Assembly (NCBI RefSeq): GCF_028657905.1 | Contig: NZ_CP117782.1 | Span: 806,001 to 870,000 of the forward strand | Length of the DNA: 64,000 bases | Direction of reading: 5' to 3' | From: Burkholderia sp. FERM BP-3421 | GTDB lineage: Bacteria > Pseudomonadota > Gammaproteobacteria > Burkholderiales > Burkholderiaceae | Shown: positions 26,649 to 35,703 of the stretch, in pieces | Numbering within the stretch: the first letter of the stretch is position 1 | Layout: every line of letters starts with the position of its first letter | Translations under genes and position numbers: made by a program | The notes under the pieces: model-generated | What the model was told of the DNA's origin: nothing | What the model saw: only the letters and a program-made list of their open reading frames with translations | Databases searched by the model: none

Positions 26649-29600
26649 CTAGCGGCTCGCCGCCGCGCGCTGCGCGACCGGCTGGCCGAGCGCGCGCAGC
26701 GTTTCCTTGACGGTCGACACGCGGATCGCGAGGTCGGGCGTGCGCGTCTCGATGCGCAGCCGGTCCTGGCCGGCGAGCTTCACGTGGCGGTGCTTCTGGA
26801 CCATGTCGATGATGCGCATCGGGTCGATCGGCGGATTCGGGATGAACTGCAGCCCGATCGCGGCCTCGCTCGCATCGATCTTGACGATCCCGAGCGGCTT
26901 CGCGGCGAGCCGCAGGCGGTGTGTCTCGACGAGCGCGTGCGCGGGCGGCGGCAGCTTGCCGAAGCGGTCGATCAGTTCCTCCTGGATGCCGTCGATCGCA
27001 TCGCCGTGCTCGCAGTTCGCGAGCCGCTTGTACAGCGACAGGCGTTCCTGCACGTCGCCGCAATAGTCGGCGGGCAGGATCGCGGGCGCGTGCAGGTTGA
27101 TCTCGGTGGTCGCGGCGAGCGGCGCGTTGAGGTCGGGCTCCTTGCCGTTCTTGAGCGCCTTCACCGCGTCGTTGAGCATCTCCGTGTACAGCTGGAAGCC
27201 GATCTCGTGGATCTCGCCCGACTGTTTGTCGCCGAGCACCTCGCCCGTGCCGCGGATCTCGAGGTCGTGCATCGCGAGATAGAAGCCGGAGCCCAGCTCC
27301 TCCATCTGCTGGATCGCTTCGAGCCGGCGCTGCGCCTGCTTGGTCAGCGCCTGCGGATCGTGCACCAGCAGGTACGCGTAGGCCTGGTGGTGCGAGCGGC
27401 CGACCCGGCCGCGCAACTGGTGCAGCTGCGCGAGGCCGAACTTGTCCGCGCGGTGCATCAGGATGGTGTTGGCGCTCGGCACGTCGATGCCGGTCTCGAT
27501 GATGGTGGTGCACAGCAGCACGTTGGCGCGCTGCGCGACGAAGTCGCGCATCACGCGCTCCAGCTCGCGCTCGTGCATCTGGCCGTGCGCGATCACGATG
27601 CGCGCCTCGGGCACCAGCGCCTCGAGCATCGACTTGCGGTTCTCGATCGTCTCGACCTCGTTGTGCAGGAAGTACACCTGGCCGCCGCGCTTCAGCTCGC
27701 GCAGCATCGCCTCGCGGATCACGCTGTCCTCCTCGCGGCGCACGAAGGTCTTGATCGCGAGCCGCTTCTGCGGCGCGGTGGCGATCACCGAGAAGTCGCG
27801 CAGGCCCTCGAGCGCCATCCCGAGCGTGCGCGGGATCGGCGTCGCGGTCAGCGTGAGCACGTCGACCTCCGCGCGCAGCGCCTTGAGCGCTTCCTTCTGG
27901 CGCACGCCGAAACGGTGTTCCTCGTCGATGATCACGAGGCCGAGCCGCTTGAACTGCACGTCGGACGACAGCAGCTTGTGCGTGCCGATCACGATGTCGA
28001 CGCTGCCCTCGTTGATCTGCGCGATCGCCGCGTTCACTTCCTTGGTGGACTTGAAGCGCGACAGCTCGGCGATCCGCACGGGCCAGTCCGCGAAGCGGTC
28101 GATGAAGGTCTGCGTGTGCTGCTCGGCGAGCAGGGTGGTCGGCGACAGCAGCGCGACCTGCTTGCCGCCCATCACCGCGATGAAGGCCGCGCGCAGCGCG
28201 ACCTCGGTCTTGCCGAAGCCGACGTCGCCGCACACGAGCCGGTCCATCGGCTTGCCGCTCGTCATGTCGCCGATCACCGCGGCGATCGCGGCGGCCTGAT
28301 CGGGCGTTTCCTCGAAACCGAAGCTTTCCGCGAACTTCACGTAGTCGCGCGGCTCGAGCGCGAACGCGTGGCCCTCGCGCGCCGCGCGCCGCGCGTACAG
28401 GTTCAGCAGCTCGGCCGCGGTGTCGCGGATCTGCTGGGCGGCACGGCGCTTGGCGCGCTCCCACTGGCCGGAGCCGAGCGCGTGCAGCGGCGCGCTGTCG
28501 GGATCCGCGCCGCTGTAGCGCGAGATCACGTGCAATTGCGCGACGGGGACGTAGAGCTTGCTGTCGCCCGAGTATTCGAGGTGCAGGAACTCGGTCTCGC
28601 CTTCGCCGAGATCCATCGACACGAGCCCCATGTAGCGGCCGATGCCGTGCTGCGCGTGCACGACCGGATCGCCGATCTTGAGTTCGGACAGGTCGCGCAC
28701 CATCGCGTCGACGTTGCTCGCCTGTTCCTGGCGCCGCCGTCCGGCGCGCCGGCCGAGCGCGCCGTACAGCTCGGTCTCGGTGATGATCGCGTAGCCTTCG
28801 CCGGGAATCGCGAAGCCGTTCGCGAGCGGGGCGACGCCGAGCGCGAAGCGCGCGTCGCTCGCGAGCCACGCGGCGAAGCTGTCGGTCGAGCCCGCGCGCA
28901 GATGATGCTCGGCGAGCAGTTGCGCGATGGTCTCGCGACGGCCGGCCGACTCGACGGTGAACAGCACGCGGTTCGGCGTCGTGTCGAGGTAGCTGCGCAG
29001 CGTCGCGAGCGGATCGTCCGCATGGCGGTCGAGCGCGAGCGGCGGCAGCGGCGTCGCCCAGCCGCCCGCCGGCTGGGCGGTCAGCACCACGCGCGCGAAC
29101 GGCTTGGCCAGCGTGTAGAAGTCGTCGTCGCTGAGGAACAGCCGGCGCGGCTCCAGGATCGGCCGCTCGCGATCGTGCGACAGGAAGTTGTAGCGCTGCT
29201 TCGTCTCGGCGGTGAAGCGCTTGATCGCGACGTCGAGATCGCCGCAGAACACGAGCTGCGCATGTTCCGGCAGGTAGTGGAACAGCGTGGCCGTGTCCTC
29301 GAAGAACAGCGGCAGGTAGTATTCGATGCCCGCCGACGGCACGCCGTTGCCGATGTCCTTGTAGGTCGGCGCGCGGCTCGGGTCGCCCTCGAAGGTTTCG
29401 CGCCAGCGGCTGCGGAACGCGGTGCGCGCGGCCTCGTCGAACGGGAACTCGCGCCCCGGCAGCAGCCGCACGTCGCGGACCGGATACAGGCTGCGCTGGG
29501 TGTCCGGATCGAACGCGCGGATCGAGTCGACCTGATCGTCGAACAGGTCGATCCGGTACGGCAGCGGCGAGCCCATCGGATACAGGTCGATCAGCGAGCC

Positions 29601-30119
29601 GCGCACGCAATACTCGCCGGGTCGCATCACCTGGCTCACGTGCTCGTAGCCGGCCAGCGTCAGCTGAGCCTTCAGGCGCGCCTCGTCGAGCCGCTCGCCC
29701 TGCGCGAACGCGAACGTGTAGGCGGCCATGAACGAAGCGGGCGCCATCCGGTACAGCGCGGTGGTGGCGGGCGCGAGCAGGATGTCGCAGCGCCCCTCGC
29801 CGAGGTCGTGCAGCGTCGCGAGCCGCTCCGACACCAGGTCCTGGTGCGGCGAGAAGGTGTCGTAGGGCAGGGTTTCCCAGTCGGGCAGCAGCCGCACGCG
29901 CGCGTCGGGCGCGAAATAGCGCAATTCGTGCGCGAGCCGCTGCGCGTCGACGGCGCTCGCGCAGATCACCGCGAGCAGCGGAACCTGCTCGCGGTGGGCG
30001 GCGTGGTAGCGGGCGATCGCGAGCGCGTCGGCGGAGCCGTGCGCGCCGTCGAACACGAAACGCTGGCCCGGCTTGACGAGGGCGACGGGAGACGGCTGGG
30101 GAGAGGCGTTGTCTGGCAT
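26649..30119 (-). CDS. mfd: transcription-repair coupling factor Mfd
   Basis: The 1156-residue protein removes RNA polymerase stalled at DNA damage and recruits UvrA. It has UvrB-like N-terminal modules, an RNA-polymerase interaction domain (IGDPVVHAQHGIGRYMG near residue 490) and RecG-like helicase domains with Walker A GDVGFGKTEVALR, a DEEH box (IIDEEHRFGVRQ) and TATPIPRTL, then the TRCF C-terminal domain. The start at 30119 gives the usual length. It is divergent from ispD. Confidence 0.97.
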   Translation of the reverse strand: MPDNASPQPSPVALVKPGQRFVFDGAHGSADALAIARYHAAHREQVPLLAVICASAVDAQRLAHELRYFAPDARVRLLPDWETLPYDTFSPHQDLVSERLATLHDLGEGRCDILLAPATTALYRMAPASFMAAYTFAFAQGERLDEARLKAQLTLAGYEHVSQVMRPGEYCVRGSLIDLYPMGSPLPYRIDLFDDQVDSIRAFDPDTQRSLYPVRDVRLLPGREFPFDEAARTAFRSRWRETFEGDPSRAPTYKDIGNGVPSAGIEYYLPLFFEDTATLFHYLPEHAQLVFCGDLDVAIKRFTAETKQRYNFLSHDRERPILEPRRLFLSDDDFYTLAKPFARVVLTAQPAGGWATPLPPLALDRHADDPLATLRSYLDTTPNRVLFTVESAGRRETIAQLLAEHHLRAGSTDSFAAWLASDARFALGVAPLANGFAIPGEGYAIITETELYGALGRRAGRRRQEQASNVDAMVRDLSELKIGDPVVHAQHGIGRYMGLVSMDLGEGETEFLHLEYSGDSKLYVPVAQLHVISRYSGADPDSAPLHALGSGQWERAKRRAAQQIRDTAAELLNLYARRAAREGHAFALEPRDYVKFAESFGFEETPDQAAAIAAVIGDMTSGKPMDRLVCGDVGFGKTEVALRAAFIAVMGGKQVALLSPTTLLAEQHTQTFIDRFADWPVRIAELSRFKSTKEVNAAIAQINEGSVDIVIGTHKLLSSDVQFKRLGLVIIDEEHRFGVRQKEALKALRAEVDVLTLTATPIPRTLGMALEGLRDFSVIATAPQKRLAIKTFVRREEDSVIREAMLRELKRGGQVYFLHNEVETIENRKSMLEALVPEARIVIAHGQMHERELERVMRDFVAQRANVLLCTTIIETGIDVPSANTILMHRADKFGLAQLHQLRGRVGRSHHQAYAYLLVHDPQALTKQAQRRLEAIQQMEELGSGFYLAMHDLEIRGTGEVLGDKQSGEIHEIGFQLYTEMLNDAVKALKNGKEPDLNAPLAATTEINLHAPAILPADYCGDVQERLSLYKRLANCEHGDAIDGIQEELIDRFGKLPPPAHALVETHRLRLAAKPLGIVKIDASEAAIGLQFIPNPPIDPMRIIDMVQKHRHVKLAGQDRLRIETRTPDLAIRVSTVKETLRALGQPVAQRAAASR

Positions 30120-30234
30120 AGAAGGCGGCTGGGTTGCGGGGCCCGGGGGGCGGCGGTCGTGCGGCGGGCCGGCCAGGGCGAAAGACCTATTATAAAATCC
30201 GTCCTTCAATTTAATCTTATCGGCGTTCGCTTCC

Positions 30235-30945
30235 GTGACTCCCCGACTTTTCGCCCTGATTCCCTGCGCCGGCACCGGCAGCCGCTCCGGCTCGGCGCTG
30301 CCGAAGCAGTACCGCACGCTCGCGGGCCGCGCGCTGCTGCATTACACGCTCGCCGCGTTCGACGCGTGCAGCGAGTTCGCGCAGACGCTCGTCGTGATTT
30401 CGCCCGACGACACCCATTTCGACGCGCGCCGCTTCGCCGGCCTGCGCTTCGCGGTGCGCCGCTGCGGCGGCGCGTCGCGCCAGGCGTCGGTGCTGAACGG
30501 CCTGCTGGAGCTGGCCGACTACGGCGCGACCGATGCCGACTGGGTGCTCGTGCACGACGCCGCGCGCCCCGGCATCACGCCGGCGCTGATCCGCGCGCTG
30601 ATCGGCGCGCTCAAGACCGACCCGGTGGGCGGAATTCTCGCGCTGCCGGTCGCGGACACGCTCAAGCGCGTGCCGGCGGCCGGCGACGCGATCGCGCGCA
30701 CCGAGTCGCGCGACGGCCTGTGGCAGGCGCAGACGCCGCAGATGTTCCGGATCGGCATGCTCCGCGACGCGATCCTGGCCGCGCAGCGCGACGGCCATGA
30801 CCTGACCGACGAGGCCAGCGCGATCGAATGGGCGGGCCGCACGCCGCGCGTCGTGCAGGGCAGCCTGCGCAACTTCAAAGTCACCTACCCGGAAGATTTC
30901 GCGCTCGCCGAGGCCATCCTCGCCGCGCCCGCCAACGCTTCCTGA
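30235..30945 (+). CDS. ispD: 2-C-methyl-D-erythritol 4-phosphate cytidylyltransferase
   Basis: IspD makes CDP-methylerythritol in the non-mevalonate isoprenoid pathway. The 236-residue protein shows the nucleotide-binding start IPCAGTGSRSGSALPKQY, then VLVHDAARPGITPALI and a C-terminal VTYPEDFALAEAIL. The start codon is GTG, the only in-frame start before the conserved glycine loop. ispF follows 34 bp later in the common ispD-ispF order. Confidence 0.96.
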   Translation: MTPRLFALIPCAGTGSRSGSALPKQYRTLAGRALLHYTLAAFDACSEFAQTLVVISPDDTHFDARRFAGLRFAVRRCGGASRQASVLNGLLELADYGATDADWVLVHDAARPGITPALIRALIGALKTDPVGGILALPVADTLKRVPAAGDAIARTESRDGLWQAQTPQMFRIGMLRDAILAAQRDGHDLTDEASAIEWAGRTPRVVQGSLRNFKVTYPEDFALAEAILAAPANAS

Positions 30946-30979
30946 CTCACGCTTTCCTCACACGCATATCGGATTACGC

Positions 30980-31465
30980 ATGGATTTCAGAATCGGACAA
31001 GGCTACGACGTTCACCAACTGGTGCCCGGGCGGCCGCTGATCATCGGCGGCGTGACGATCCCGTACGAGCGCGGCCTGCTCGGTCACTCGGACGCCGACG
31101 TGCTGCTGCACGCGATCACCGACGCGCTGTTCGGCGCCGCGGCGCTCGGCGACATCGGCCGGCACTTCTCGGATACGGACGCCGCCTTCAAGGGCGCGGA
31201 CAGCCGCGTGCTGCTGCGCGCCTGCGCCGAGCGCATCGCGCAGGCGGGTTTCACGATCCAGAACGTCGACAGCACGGTGATCGCGCAGGCGCCGAAGCTC
31301 GCCCCGCATATCGAGGGCATGCGCGCGAACATCGCGGCGGACCTCGGGCTGCCGCTCGAACGGGTCAACGTGAAGGCGAAGACCAACGAGAAGCTCGGCT
31401 ACCTCGGCCGGGGCGAGGGCATCGAGGCGCAGGCGGCCGCGCTGCTCGTGCGCCGCGCGCACTGA
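30980..31465 (+). CDS. ispF: 2-C-methyl-D-erythritol 2,4-cyclodiphosphate synthase
   Basis: The 161-residue trimeric zinc enzyme cyclises CDP-ME phosphate in the same pathway as IspD. The metal motif DVHQL near residue 9, the GHSDADVLLHAITDALFGAAALGDIG block spread over residues 34-59 and the C-terminal TNEKLGYLGRGEGIEA are intact. It is co-transcribed with ispD and followed by a terminator. Confidence 0.97.
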   Translation: MDFRIGQGYDVHQLVPGRPLIIGGVTIPYERGLLGHSDADVLLHAITDALFGAAALGDIGRHFSDTDAAFKGADSRVLLRACAERIAQAGFTIQNVDSTVIAQAPKLAPHIEGMRANIAADLGLPLERVNVKAKTNEKLGYLGRGEGIEAQAAALLVRRAH

Positions 31466-31504
31466 GGCGCCGACGCGGATCGGGCCGGTCGCGTCCCGAC
31501 GAAA

Positions 31505-31531
31505 AAACGCCACGCATCGCGCGTGGCGTTT
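31505..31531. terminator. bidirectional terminator between ispF and ahpD
   Basis: AAACGCCACGC and GCGTGGCGTTT form an 11-bp stem with a 5-base loop between convergent genes, with A-rich and T-rich flanks on the two sides. Confidence 0.85.
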
Positions 31532-31554
31532 CTCATGGCGCTAGGGCGACGCGC

Positions 31555-32082
31555 TTACTTGCCTTCGGCGGCGAGCACCTGCGCGGCGGCGTTGATCACC
31601 GACGCGATGCGGCCGACGTCGCGCAGCTGCGTGACGGTCATGCCTTGTTCGTTCTTCAGCAGCGCGTAGTGTGACTTCACGCAGAAGTGGCACTTGCCGA
31701 CGATCGATGCGGCGAGCGCATACATCTCGAACTTGCGCTTGTCGACGCCGCCGTGCGAAGCGTACGCGCCCATCCGCAATTCGGCGCGCTGGGTCTTCAG
31801 GTCCGCGTCGTCGGCCATTTCTACGTACGGATACCAGGCGTTGTTCATCCCCATCAGCGCCGCGGCGGTGAGCGCCGCGTTGGTTTCCTCGGGCGACAGC
31901 ACGCCGGCCGAACGGATCGCGTTGACGAGCGTCGTGCTCTTCGCGGCGAACGCGGCGGCGAGCGCCACGCCGACCGAGTCGGCGCCTTCGAGTGACGAAC
32001 GGGAAATCGTGCCGTCGAGGTTCAGGCGGATGTCCTTCGCGTAGTCGGGGATAAGCGACTTAATCGAATCGATGAATTCCAT
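31555..32082 (-). CDS. ahpD: alkylhydroperoxidase AhpD
   Basis: The 175-residue CMD-family protein reduces AhpC through a CxxC pair, Cys131-His-Phe-Cys134, preceded by the usual glutamate and followed by the active-site histidine (KSHYALL). AhpD-type partners replace AhpF in organisms using the mycobacterial-style system. It lies 75 bp downstream of ahpC, and a hairpin between them may reduce its expression relative to ahpC. Confidence 0.95.
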   Translation of the reverse strand: MEFIDSIKSLIPDYAKDIRLNLDGTISRSSLEGADSVGVALAAAFAAKSTTLVNAIRSAGVLSPEETNAALTAAALMGMNNAWYPYVEMADDADLKTQRAELRMGAYASHGGVDKRKFEMYALAASIVGKCHFCVKSHYALLKNEQGMTVTQLRDVGRIASVINAAAQVLAAEGK

Positions 32083-32106
32083 TGATATCTCCTATGGGTG
32101 GGCCGT

Positions 32107-32143
32107 TAAAAAAGCCCGCGGGCGTCACGTTCGCCGCGGGCTT
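32107..32143 (-). terminator. hairpin between ahpC and ahpD
   Basis: AAGCCCGCG (32112-32120) and CGCGGGCTT (32135-32143) pair around a 14-base loop. A-rich sequence on the left gives a T-tail on the minus strand. It would terminate or attenuate transcription out of ahpC before ahpD. Confidence 0.65.
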
Positions 32144-32157
32144 CACGCATCGGGCGC

Positions 32158-32706
32158 TTACAGCGTTGCGCCGCCGACGGTGCGGTTGCACGGGCACAGT
32201 TCGTCCGTTTGCAGGCCGTCGAGGATACGCAGGATTTCGTCCGGGTTACGGCCGACGTTCAGGTTGTTGACCGAGACGTGCTGGATCGTGTTGTCCGGGT
32301 CGACGATGAAGGTCGCGCGCAGTGCAACGCCGGCTTCCTGGTCGCGCACGCCGAGCTGGTCGATCAGCTCGCCCTTGACGTCGCCGAACGCGTAGTGGTT
32401 CAGCTTGTCGAGGTCCTTGTGCTCACGGCGCCATGCGAGCTTCACGAATTCGTTGTCCGAGCTGCCGCCGAGCAGGATGGCGTCGCGCTCTTCGAATTGC
32501 TTCGTCAGCTTCGCGAATTCGACGATTTCGGTCGGGCACACGAACGTGAAATCCTTCGGGTAGAAGTAAATGATCTTCCACTTGCCCGGGAACGAGGCTT
32601 CGGTGATCGTTTCGAAGGCCGATTGACCGTTTTCTTCGTGGTGGTTGAAGCCCGGCTTCGCGGCCACAACGGTAAATGCTTCGAGTTTATCGCCGACGGT
32701 TTTCAT
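32158..32706 (-). CDS. ahpC: alkyl hydroperoxide reductase / peroxiredoxin AhpC
   Basis: The 182-residue peroxiredoxin reduces peroxides and peroxynitrite in the cytosol. The peroxidatic Cys57 lies in FVCPTE and a C-terminal CPC (Cys171, Cys173) supplies the resolving thiol, exactly the arrangement of the mycobacterial AhpC that is recycled by AhpD. The start at 32706 follows an AGGAG site. A strong promoter with an OxyR-like site lies upstream. Confidence 0.96.
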   Translation of the reverse strand: MKTVGDKLEAFTVVAAKPGFNHHEENGQSAFETITEASFPGKWKIIYFYPKDFTFVCPTEIVEFAKLTKQFEERDAILLGGSSDNEFVKLAWRREHKDLDKLNHYAFGDVKGELIDQLGVRDQEAGVALRATFIVDPDNTIQHVSVNNLNVGRNPDEILRILDGLQTDELCPCNRTVGGATL

Positions 32707-32792
32707 GCGGATGCTCCTGTTATGAGGTAGGAAGAACTGCTGGGTCAAAGCTACTTCGTTGCTGCAACATTTCAATGACAGCGTCGGGACCC

Positions 32793-32850
32793 ACTATAAC
32801 TCTATTAAATAATTCTTTCAATAGATTTTAACTAACAAAGCCGATAGTCA
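32793..32850 (-). promoter_or_regulatory. ahpC promoter with OxyR-like binding site
   Basis: On the minus strand TTGAAA (32816-32821) and TATAGT (32793-32798) are separated by exactly 17 bp, a near-ideal sigma-70 promoter. Overlapping and upstream of the -35 box on the plus strand are ATAG-N7-CTAA and flanking ATAG/CTAT-like quarters, as in the OxyR motif ATAG-N7-CTAT-N7-ATAG-N7-CTAT. Peroxide induction by OxyR is inferred from this. Confidence 0.6.
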
Positions 32851-32902
32851 TTTTCAACCGCGTCGATAGCCCAGGCCGGGTGGGGCCGGGCGGTCGGTTG
32901 CG

Positions 32903-34264
32903 TCATGCGGTCGCACGGCCGCCGCGGCCGCTGGGGAATTCGAGCGTGACGTCGAGGCCGGCGTCCGGCGTGCGGTTGCGCAGCCGCAGCGTGCCGCGAT
33001 AGCGGCCGACGAGCCGCAGCACGATCGCCATGCCGAGCCCGGTGCCGTCCGCCTTGCTGCGCGAGGTGTCGACGCGATAGAAGGGCCGCATCACGAGCGC
33101 CAGCTGGTCCTCGGGAATGCCGGGGCCCTCGTCGCGCACCGCGAGTTCGACCCGCGCGTGCGTTACGCGGGTTTCGAGCGTGATGTGCGCGATGCCGTCC
33201 GCGCGGCTCTGGCCGTACTTGCGCGCGTTCTCGACGAGGTTGCCGAGCACGCGGCGCATGTCGGTCTCGTCCGCCTCGATCACGGCGGCGGGCGCGAGAT
33301 GAGTGGTGATGCGCACGCCGTCCTCGTTCGCGAGCCGCGCGGCGACCTCGTAGGCGATCAGCGACAGGTCGACGGGTTCCGGCGTGCGTTGCGCGGGGCG
33401 CGCGTAATCGATGAAGGCCGCGATGATCCGGTCCATCTGCTCGATGTCGTCGACCATCGCGTCCTTGGTCGCCTGGTCGGACGGACTCATTTCGGTTTCG
33501 AGCCGCAGGCGCGCGAGCGGCGTGCGCAGATCGTGCGAGATGCCGGCCAGCATCAGCGCGCGATCGGCTTCCAGCTGTTCGAGATCGCGCACCATCTGGT
33601 TGAAGCTGCGGTTGGTCTCGGCCGCGACCCCCATCCCGCGCTCGGGCAGCGCCTCCGGGATCTGCCCCGAGCCGAGCTTGCGCGCGGCGCTCGCGAGCCG
33701 GGCGAACGGCTGGTTCACGATGCTCGTGATGAACGCCGCGCCGAACAGCGACAGCGCGAGCGCGAACAGGCCCCAGCCCGCCCATTGCAGGCCGGTGACG
33801 GTATCGAGCTGATCGCGGTCGAGCGCGACCCAATAATCGTCATCGTCGATCTTGAAGCTGATCCACACGCCGGGGATGTCGTTGACCGATTGCGCGATCA
33901 CGGTATCGTCGCCGAGGCGGCTGCGGATGTCGTGCTCGATCAGGCGGTTCAGCGATTCGTCGGGCTGCAGCTTGAACTTGTCGGTTTTTTCGCGCGGATA
34001 GACGCGCACCCCTTCGTTGCTCTCCAGGTCCTGCAGGAGCGCGCGGCGCAGATCGGGATCGGAGTAGAGCAGCGCGGTGCGCGTGAGCTTGACGACCGCG
34101 ACGAGCTGCAGCGCGACGCGCTGCGCGCGCGGTTCGCGCTCGATCACGCGGAAGCTCTGGAACCACGCGGCGAGGCTGACCGCGATCAGCAGCGCGATCA
34201 GGAAGAAGGTGCGCCAGAACAGCCCGCCGAACACGAGCGTCAGAAGGCGCCGGACAATACGCAT
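32903..34264 (-). CDS. envZ: EnvZ-like sensor histidine kinase
   Basis: The 453-residue inner-membrane kinase has a first TM near residues 15-35, a periplasmic domain of about 120 residues, a second TM near 160-183, HAMP, a HisKA domain with GISHDLRTPLARLRLE and a HATPase domain with NLVENARKYG, DEGPGIPED and GTGLGMAIV. It pairs with the OmpR-type regulator 37 bp upstream. The pair is the betaproteobacterial EnvZ/OmpR (RisS/RisA) system, which responds to osmotic or acid conditions in relatives. Confidence 0.92.
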   Translation of the reverse strand: MRIVRRLLTLVFGGLFWRTFFLIALLIAVSLAAWFQSFRVIEREPRAQRVALQLVAVVKLTRTALLYSDPDLRRALLQDLESNEGVRVYPREKTDKFKLQPDESLNRLIEHDIRSRLGDDTVIAQSVNDIPGVWISFKIDDDDYWVALDRDQLDTVTGLQWAGWGLFALALSLFGAAFITSIVNQPFARLASAARKLGSGQIPEALPERGMGVAAETNRSFNQMVRDLEQLEADRALMLAGISHDLRTPLARLRLETEMSPSDQATKDAMVDDIEQMDRIIAAFIDYARPAQRTPEPVDLSLIAYEVAARLANEDGVRITTHLAPAAVIEADETDMRRVLGNLVENARKYGQSRADGIAHITLETRVTHARVELAVRDEGPGIPEDQLALVMRPFYRVDTSRSKADGTGLGMAIVLRLVGRYRGTLRLRNRTPDAGLDVTLEFPSGRGGRATA

Positions 34265-34301
34265 GGGTCGGGCGGGCGAACAGGGCGGGCGTATGCGCGG
34301 A

Positions 34302-35027
34302 TCAGGCCGCGCCGTCGGGGATGAACACGTAGCCGAGGCCCCACACCGTCTGGATGAAGCGCGGGCTGCCCGGATCCGGCTCGATGAGCTTGCGCAGACG
34401 CGAGATCTGCACGTCGAGGCTGCGGTCGAACACTTCGTATTCGCGGCCGCGCGCCAGCTCCATCAGCTTCTCGCGCGACAGCGGCTGGCGCGGATGACGC
34501 GCGAACACCTTCAGCACCGAGAACTCGCCCGTGGTCAGCGGAATCTCCTGACCCGATTTGGTCAGCGTGCGCGTGGCGAGGTTCAGCGAGAACTCGCCGA
34601 ACTCGAACACCTCGGTGGTTTCCGACGGCGCGCCCGGCAGTTCGGCGGGCGCCTGGCGGCGCAGCACCGCATGGATGCGCGCGACCAGCTCGCGCGGATT
34701 GAAAGGTTTCGGCAGGTAATCGTCAGCGCCCATCTCGAGGCCGACGATGCGATCGACGTCCTCGCCCTTCGCGGTGAGCATGATGATCGGCGTGCGGTCG
34801 TTGCTGCCGCGCAGGCGGCGGCAGATCGACAGGCCATCCTCGCCCGGCAGCATGAGGTCGAGTACGAGCAGGTCGAAGCGTTCACGCACCCAGAGCTTGT
34901 TCATCGCCGTCGCGTTCTCGGCGACATAGACGTTGAAACCCTGCTCGCCGAGATAGCGGCGCAGCAGGTCACGCAGACGCGGATCGTCGTCGACGACCAG
35001 AATTTTCGAGGGGTTTTTTGTTTCCAT
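34302..35027 (-). CDS. ompR: OmpR-like response regulator
   Basis: The 241-residue protein has a receiver domain (acidic pocket VDDD, phospho-acceptor Asp in LLVLDLMLPGEDG, conserved Lys in PKPF) and a C-terminal winged helix with DVQISRLRKLIEPD and WGLGYVF. Either ATG 35027 (METKNPSK, family-like) or 35036 could be the start; no strong ribosome site separates them. It is followed by envZ on the same strand, and a tandem GTTACA repeat lies about 55 bp upstream of its start. Confidence 0.94.
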   Translation of the reverse strand: METKNPSKILVVDDDPRLRDLLRRYLGEQGFNVYVAENATAMNKLWVRERFDLLVLDLMLPGEDGLSICRRLRGSNDRTPIIMLTAKGEDVDRIVGLEMGADDYLPKPFNPRELVARIHAVLRRQAPAELPGAPSETTEVFEFGEFSLNLATRTLTKSGQEIPLTTGEFSVLKVFARHPRQPLSREKLMELARGREYEVFDRSLDVQISRLRKLIEPDPGSPRFIQTVWGLGYVFIPDGAA

Positions 35028-35080
35028 GAGCGGCATCTTATCGCGATTAGGAAAAAGCGCGCGGCTGCGATTTTTCAGGG

Positions 35081-35096
35081 GTTACAGTCAGTTACA
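35081..35096. promoter_or_regulatory. tandem GTTACA direct repeat, likely OmpR binding site
   Basis: GTTACA occurs at 35081-35086 and again at 35091-35096, exactly one helical turn apart, in the divergent gap between ompR and the small secreted protein gene. OmpR-family regulators bind as tandem dimers to direct repeats at 10-11 bp spacing, so this is a strong candidate for autoregulation or for control of the 35297 gene. Confidence 0.5.
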
Positions 35097-35296
35097 AAAT
35101 TTACCCGTGCAACGATGCGGAGTAAAGACAGTCGGCACAGACTCCTTTACTCCTACTGGAGATTCAGTAGATACTCCCCCACTCAACTTTTCCATTATCT
35201 GCACACCCGATTTCCGCCGGGTTTCTCCAAGTGCCAGAGGTAAGCCGGTTGCCGCGTGACGAAGGGAACAAAACGACGAAGGAAGCGAGAACAGTG

Positions 35297-35587
35297 ATGC
35301 GGTCGACGAAGATTGCATTCGTGCTGACGCTCGTGTTCACCGGCGTCTTCGCCTCGAACCTCGCTTGTGCACAGCGGCAGGAGCGCGGCGCGCAATCTTA
35401 CAAGGCGCCGCGTGGAAAAGGCGCGCCGCCGCATCAGTTGCAGGCGGACCGCGGCGGCGACGGCGCGCGTTCCGCCGTGCCGCCCGATCTCGAGCAGCGC
35501 CGTCGCGACGGCCACATGACCCCCGAGGAGCGGCACTTGCTGCGCCAGCACATCGAAGACGCCGTGCGCGAGTTGTACAAGCGCTGA
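35297..35587 (+). CDS. small secreted protein, unknown function
   Basis: The 96-residue product has a signal peptide (MRSTKIAFVLTLVFTGVFASNLACA) and a mature part rich in Arg, Gly, Pro and Gln with a helical C-terminus GHMTPEERHLLRQHIEDAVRELYKR given here as positions 72-96. The C-terminal segment resembles small periplasmic proteins that end in an amphipathic helix. The start follows GAAGCGAGA, with an alternative GTG one codon earlier. It is divergent from ompR with the tandem GTTACA site between them, so it may be an OmpR target. Confidence 0.65.
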   Translation: MRSTKIAFVLTLVFTGVFASNLACAQRQERGAQSYKAPRGKGAPPHQLQADRGGDGARSAVPPDLEQRRRDGHMTPEERHLLRQHIEDAVRELYKR

Positions 35588-35703
35588 TTGCCGTCGCGCA
35601 GGAAAGAAGCGGTTGCAACTTCCCCGTCAACTGCGCGCATGCGCGTCGCGTTGAATCGCCAGGACGAAGCGTCGCTTCGACCGCTTTCCGGGGGCGCTCC
35701 ACG

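Noticed and set aside
25318..29610. A 1430-residue minus-strand open frame
   Set aside because: Only its last 405 residues are argE; the rest is an out-of-frame reading of mfd on the same strand.
26634..30800. A 1388-residue plus-strand open frame
   Set aside because: It is antisense to mfd and then out of frame with ispD; composition is typical of a shadow frame.
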